A stretch of DNA of 64,000 bases from Gymnothorax reevesii (lineage: Eukaryota > Chordata > Actinopteri > Anguilliformes > Muraenidae), in the NCBI GenBank assembly GCA_029721435.1, contig CM056583.1, positions 58,370,120 to 58,434,119 of the forward strand. Reading direction: 5' to 3'. The position numbers and the translations under genes are program-made. This document shows, in pieces, positions 53,601-59,600 of this stretch. The notes beneath the pieces were generated by a model. The model had not been told where the DNA came from. It searched no databases and saw only the letters and a program-made list of their open reading frames with translations. The first letter of the stretch is position 1; each line of letters opens with the position of its first letter.

Positions 53601-56600
53601 GGAAATGACAACAATATAAAATACATTGTGGTGAAGCTTATTTATATTTTTTCTTTCTTGCAATAATTTTTGGGGAAGCCAGGCTTCCCTTGGCCTCCGC
53701 GAAAAACTGCCGCTGCTGTGACCTTGAGGCATGAAATCTTGTCCGGGCTGAGGGGTATTCAGCAACGCATTGTTTTTATTTTTACATTTTCTTCATCTGC
53801 TCACTAAGACCTCCAAAATAACACGGGTCTTGTTTCAGTATCTTTTTTTCAGACTTTCAAGCACTTAAAACCCAGTGTGAGTAATAATTGTGGATTGGTT
53901 ACCTTTCCGCATAAGACGTTCTGGAACTCCAATAGCTGGTATTCTTGGCTTCCTGAGTTTGCATTGGCCAAAATTTCCTTTCATCATGAGAGAGCAGAAC
54001 ACTGTTGTTCATTCATGATGAACCAGGGTCTAAAAGGGAGGAATATACAGCCCTGTTTTTTTTTTTTTCTCACGCCATTTATTTAGTCAAAGTACACAAC
54101 TTAAGAGAAGTGGTTTAGAGAGTGGTTTTGTAGCCAGAATGTGGGGTTTCAGATCTCTGTTTCCTAGAAGTAAGAGTTACTTTATGGGCTGAATTAGTGT
54201 GGTAGTTGTAAGACTACTCCAGAAGTAGGCGATAAACCTTTTTCTATATTGCCAAGGAATTGTGCTTTATTCAAATTAGAAGTACACATGCTCTTTTATG
54301 TGTTTGTGTTTCATATGACATTTAGTAGCCTCTTCAGCCCATAACCTTTGTCTGTAGTTCTGGTTTTCCGAGATGTTTTGTATTCTAAAATTTCCTTAAG
54401 TGTGCTTTGAAGTGTATCAGTGTTGTTTAAAAGTCACCAAATAGCTGACTGCTGTGGCGATAGTGTAACATTGATGTATAAAGTGTATGTCTGCTTATTC
54501 AAGGTCAGAATTCATTTAAGTGATGCTGCCTCACTGGAAGTTGTCATTTACACTAATCCATCTTTTAAACAACACTGGTTAGATCATAGATGACAACAGT
54601 GCCAATGGCTTTTGCCTTCACTTGTTGGTGTGTTTTTGGATAAGTCTGGCTTTAGAGTAATAAAACCCTGTTAAGGAAAATAAGCCATGTTGTGTGTCTA
54701 TTTGATCAAGTTGTCATTTTATCTACTGTTTATTGCTTCTCTCCAGCTCTACCGCCGACTATCTGAGGTCCTGGGCTTAAACGACGAGACCATGGTGCTA
54801 AGTGTCTTCATTGGGAAGATGTATGTAACTCAGCCTGCTTTGCAAATGGGAGCGATGCAAATTGGATTCACCATGATGTGAACATTGGGCACTTTGTTTA
54901 TTGCGACTCTGCTGGTTGTGCTTGTGTTGTAGAATTACCAATCTTAAGTACTGGGGTCAGTGTGAGCCCATCACCTCAAAGACTCTCCAGCTCCTCAACG
55001 ACCTCTCCATCGGATATCCTTTTCTCTCTTCCACTGCATGGAGATTCATTGTGCCATGAGGAAGTAAAATGGTTAAATGGAGAAGCTGCTGATTTGCAGC
55101 CACGATGACTTAATTCTTTGGATGTCCTGTGGTATGGTGTAATTGGAGCATTGTTTTATTCAACAGTTTTATTTCATTCAGTCTTGTGTGTCATAGCCCT
55201 TCTCTATTTTCGTTGTATTCTTTGCGGCCATTTCACTGACTCATTAATGTTTGGTCCTTGACTGTCCATGCACATACAGTAGTGTGAGGAAGCTTGTTAA
55301 ACTCAGTGCTGTCCAGTTCATGCTGAACAACCACACTGTAAGTGGGGCTTCTTTTTTAAACTTCATTTTATATCCTGTCTCTCTCATTAAATTTAATCTT
55401 ACACTGACTTTTGTGCACGTACCTATCGTCTGGCATCTTATCTGTTTTTTTTTCAGCTTTTTGACCTTCTATTTGTGGCACTTCCTCTTTTGTAACCACA
55501 TCTTATTTGTCTCTGTCAGAGTGAACATTTCTCCTTCTTGGGTGTGAATAACCAATCCAATCTGAGTGACATGAGGTGTCGCACCACGTTCTACACAGCT
55601 CTGGGGCGCCTCCTCATGGTGGACCTGGGTAAGAACAAGCAGCTTGAAGTTCTGTGTGGCCATTACCTGAATCTTGGGTATGGTTTTGACATAGTGAGAA
55701 AATTCAGGTCTAAGTGGTAAAAGTCCTCCCAGAATTTTGTTGAGATCACCAGGATAATTAGCAGGTTATAAGACAACAGTTAATTGATGAAAGGGACTAG
55801 TTGAGATCATTGTTGGATGAAACACATGTCAGGACTTTCTGACCCCTTTACACCTGTGGTTTTTGATTGGCTTACAGGGTTGTCCAAGTTGCAGGCTATT
55901 GACTGGGGTGTAAAATCCATTGGTCAGAAAGTAAAAGCCCTGCCATGTGTATCCTCAACCCATGGTCGTCTGAATTCACAAATTAGCTCTGCCTTCTGGT
56001 TGAAGACTTGTGTAAATCAGAAAATACAGGTAATGGGAACAAAATCCTGGGGGAAATTTTTGCTGTCTGAGCCTGTATTATTTATTGGCCCGAATATAAG
56101 ACGACTCTGAATATAAGACGACCCCTCTTTTTCAAGACCCTTATTTAGAAAAATACTTTTTATTTGAACGAAATCTCATTTGCATAAAAAAACATTTCCT
56201 TGTACATATCAACATCTTTGGTGTTTATCATGGGGGAAAAAATCATAAAATCCTCTATAGCACCGCAAATAGGCAAAATGCAGAACGCACTTCACGGTTC
56301 TTTGCCATGAAAACAGTGCAACAAAACAGGCATAGACCTACTGGCCTAACTTGTGCAATAAATGGCACACATTTGCTTGACAGACAGTGTCAGAACAGTC
56401 TGCAAAATGTAAAAGCATTAACATCCAAAAAAACACCACGAACAGTTTTTGCCACATTCATTTTGAATGACGTTGATTTAAATACAGCAAATACGCGTCC
56501 AGATGAATGAATGTTGTCTGACCTAATCGGGGAGAACAAGCAACACGTGTTAACTGTGGAGTGCTCTCGGAATGAACCTTCTGTTAATTGTGAAAATTAC

Positions 56601-59600
56601 TGAGAACAGGTCAGGACTAATAATTGCATTAAACGGAAGTTTTGCGCAACCCAACTCTGTTCTTGTTCCGCAACTGTACTGAATTTAGCCCATGATTTAA
56701 TCGCCGTTAGATTGCACATGCAGAGAAACCGTGTCTTCAGTTGACAGTTACGCTAATTATGTTGTCACATCATATCTTTTTACTGCCTTCACGTTGTTCG
56801 TTCTCTCAGCTTTGTTTACAACCATAAGTTTAAAATTCGCATCATAACTTCTCCTCTGACTTTTATTCACCTGACCGACTTCGGAAGCACGTTTTTTAAG
56901 TGGATCTCTGTGCCCTGGCTGCATCTTTCTGTAATTCAGTAGCTTATGCCAATCTAGCCTAACACACCCACTTCGACTTTACTGGATCACGCTAGGGTCA
57001 CATTGCTCAAAACACTGACAGAGAGAAAAGCTCTCATATGGCGGCACCTATTGTTTTACATGGGTAACTCCTTAGACCCCGAATATAAGACGAGACGTCA
57101 TTTTCAGGCATTTTTCAGGGGAAAAAATATCGTCTTCTATTCGGATCAATACGGTAATAACATTTATTGATGATAATGACTGCTATGCAGCTTAAGTGCT
57201 TTGAACAGGTATTTGCCACTTCCTGATTTCTTGTATTTTTTTCATATTTATCAAACTTGAATGTTTCAGATCATCAAACTAATTTAAATTTTTGAGTAAG
57301 AACGCTCAAGTAAACACAGAATGCAGTTTTTAAAATGATTATTTCAATTTTTTGAAGTAAAAATGCTATCCTACCCAACTTGGCCATATGTGAAAAAGTA
57401 AGTGCCCCCTTTGTTACTAAGTCAGCCAATTAAACAAATTTAGTTGATAATTGGGTTCAATGCCACTAAACACACCCAGGCCTGATTACTGCCAGCCCTG
57501 TAGAAGTTAAACTTTGCTTAAATAGAGCCTGTTTCATAATGTGAAGTAGGCAAAAAAAAAGGCACATGATGCTGCTATCTTAAGAAATTCAAGACCAAAT
57601 GAGAACTAAAGTTGTTTACATATGTCAGTCTGGAAAGGGTTACTAGCTATTCCTAAGGTTCCAGCACTTCAGCATACCATGGTTAGCACCATTAACTACA
57701 ACTGGAGAAAAAAGTGAACAGTGATGAGCCTTTCCAGGAGTGGCCAGCACTCTAAAATTCCTCCTAGAGGACATTGACAACTCATCTAGGAAGTCATAAA
57801 ACACCTAGACCCACGTCTGAAGAATTGCTGGCCTCACCTGCCTCAGTTAAGGTTCGTGTTCAGGATTCCACGATTAGGAGACTTAGCAAAAATGACAGTC
57901 ATTAGCTGCTGAGCAGAAACTACTGTTGGCCAAAAAGAAGGCAAAGGTCGTCTCTCATTTGCAAAAAAAAAAAAAAACATTTTGATGCCCCACCCCCCTA
58001 GACTTTTGGGATAATATTTTATGGACTGATGAGTCAAAAGTGGAACTTATTGGAAGTCATGGGCTCCATTACATCAGTCATAAAGCTAACACAGCATCCC
58101 ATAATAAGACCACCATACCGACTGTCAAACACAATGGTGTCAGTGTGATGGTCTGGGGCTGCTTTGCTGCTTCAGGTCCTGGGCAACTGGCCATTATTAA
58201 TGCAACCATGAATTCTGCTCTCTACCAGAAAATCCTGAAGGAGAATGTCCGGCCATCAGTTTGTGACTTAAAGCTTGAGCACAATTGGGTTATGCGGCAG
58301 GGCAATGATTAAAAGCACACAAGCGACTTGAAAGAGACAAAATGAAGGTTTTGGAGTGGCTTAGTCAAAGTCCTGACTTGAATCCAATTGAGATGCTATG
58401 GTATGACTTTGGATAGATATTTCATGATAAAACCATCCAATGTGGCTGAATTAAAATAATTCTGCAAACAGTGGGCCAAAATTCCTCCACAGAGATGTAA
58501 ATGACTTTGTGGAAGTTGTCATAAATTTTTGATTGTTGCTGTTGTCGCCAAGGGAGGCACAACCAATTATTCGGTTTTGGGGTGGGGCGGGGCAGGAGTA
58601 GCCTGGTAAAACCAGACTCCGCTACTTCACTTTGCTTCATACACAGTCTGGGTAGTCATCATTGACAAGTGTTTACTTCCTGGTGGGTGGGCGCTTGTCA
58701 GAAGTTTAAAATCATTGGTGTGCTCGTAAACTAATCACTAACGTTTGGCGATGACATATCTTATGCGCCGGTTCAGCTGCCTAGTACATCTGCTGTGAAC
58801 ACAGTCCTTCATACCAGGAATGCAGTGAAAACAAACTGATCAGTTTATTAAAGTTAATCATGTACCCATACACATGCCCATCTACCAATTTTTAGCCTTC
58901 ACTCGTTAACTTAACTGAAGGTGCTCTTTCTGTTCTCCTTACAAGAAACAAACTGTTGAGCTATCGTTTTTCCTGCAGATACTGCTGCTGTTAAAAAAAA
59001 AAAAAAAAAAAAAAAAACCGTTAGAGACCGGAAACCAACAGCAGAATCGGCGAGAATAATGCATTATTTACATCATACCCAGCTTGCTATCTACCTTTAT
59101 AGCGACACAGTTTGGCTCTAAGTGTTTGGCTCTCTGAGACAGCCATTTCATTCATGGATAATGACAACATAACACTGAGACAGCGAATTGGTCTTGTGAC
59201 ATGAACAAAAACACAGCTTTTAAAAAGTTCGCTGCTAGCTTGAATAGTGTGAAATTCAAGGGCAATGTAACACTAGAAGTTACAAGCTAGCTGAGTTGGT
59301 TCGGCTGTCTCTCATAGAGATGAGCAGGGTGCCCATTTCATGATTGGTATTAAGTCGATATGACAATCTTTAGGGAGTAGCGCTACAACATCATTTCCAT
59401 TCAAAAAACTAACCGAGCATTCATCTTGTTGTGGCTATAAATCGCTGATACCCGGGATTTTCTCCATGATGGAGCGAATGGCCTCCAATGTATCTATGTC
59501 AATAGCCGTTGTTGATTTCGGAGACTACAATTTCAAACTCGGCGCAGTGGCTACATCAGGGGTGTCAAACTGACCCGTAAACGGGCCAAGAGGCTGCAGG

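Larger units (their letters stand above)
49442..53879. mobile_element. Long-TIR DNA element hosting two nested insertions
   Basis: The left arm from 49442 (CACACTGGGTTTAAAGTG) and the right arm ending 53879 (CACTTAAAACCCAGTGTG) are inverted copies for about 130 bp or more. They share, for example, GAAAGTCTGAAAAAAAGATA. Both ends are flanked by AGTA (49438-49441 and 53880-53883), a possible 4-bp target duplication. The right arm is split by the hairpin-minisatellite element at 50957-53774: matching arm sequence (CTCCAAAAATTTCCAACAGA) resumes at 50930-50950. The interior (about 49640-50880) has no recognised domain. The superfamily is unassigned. Confidence 0.75.
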
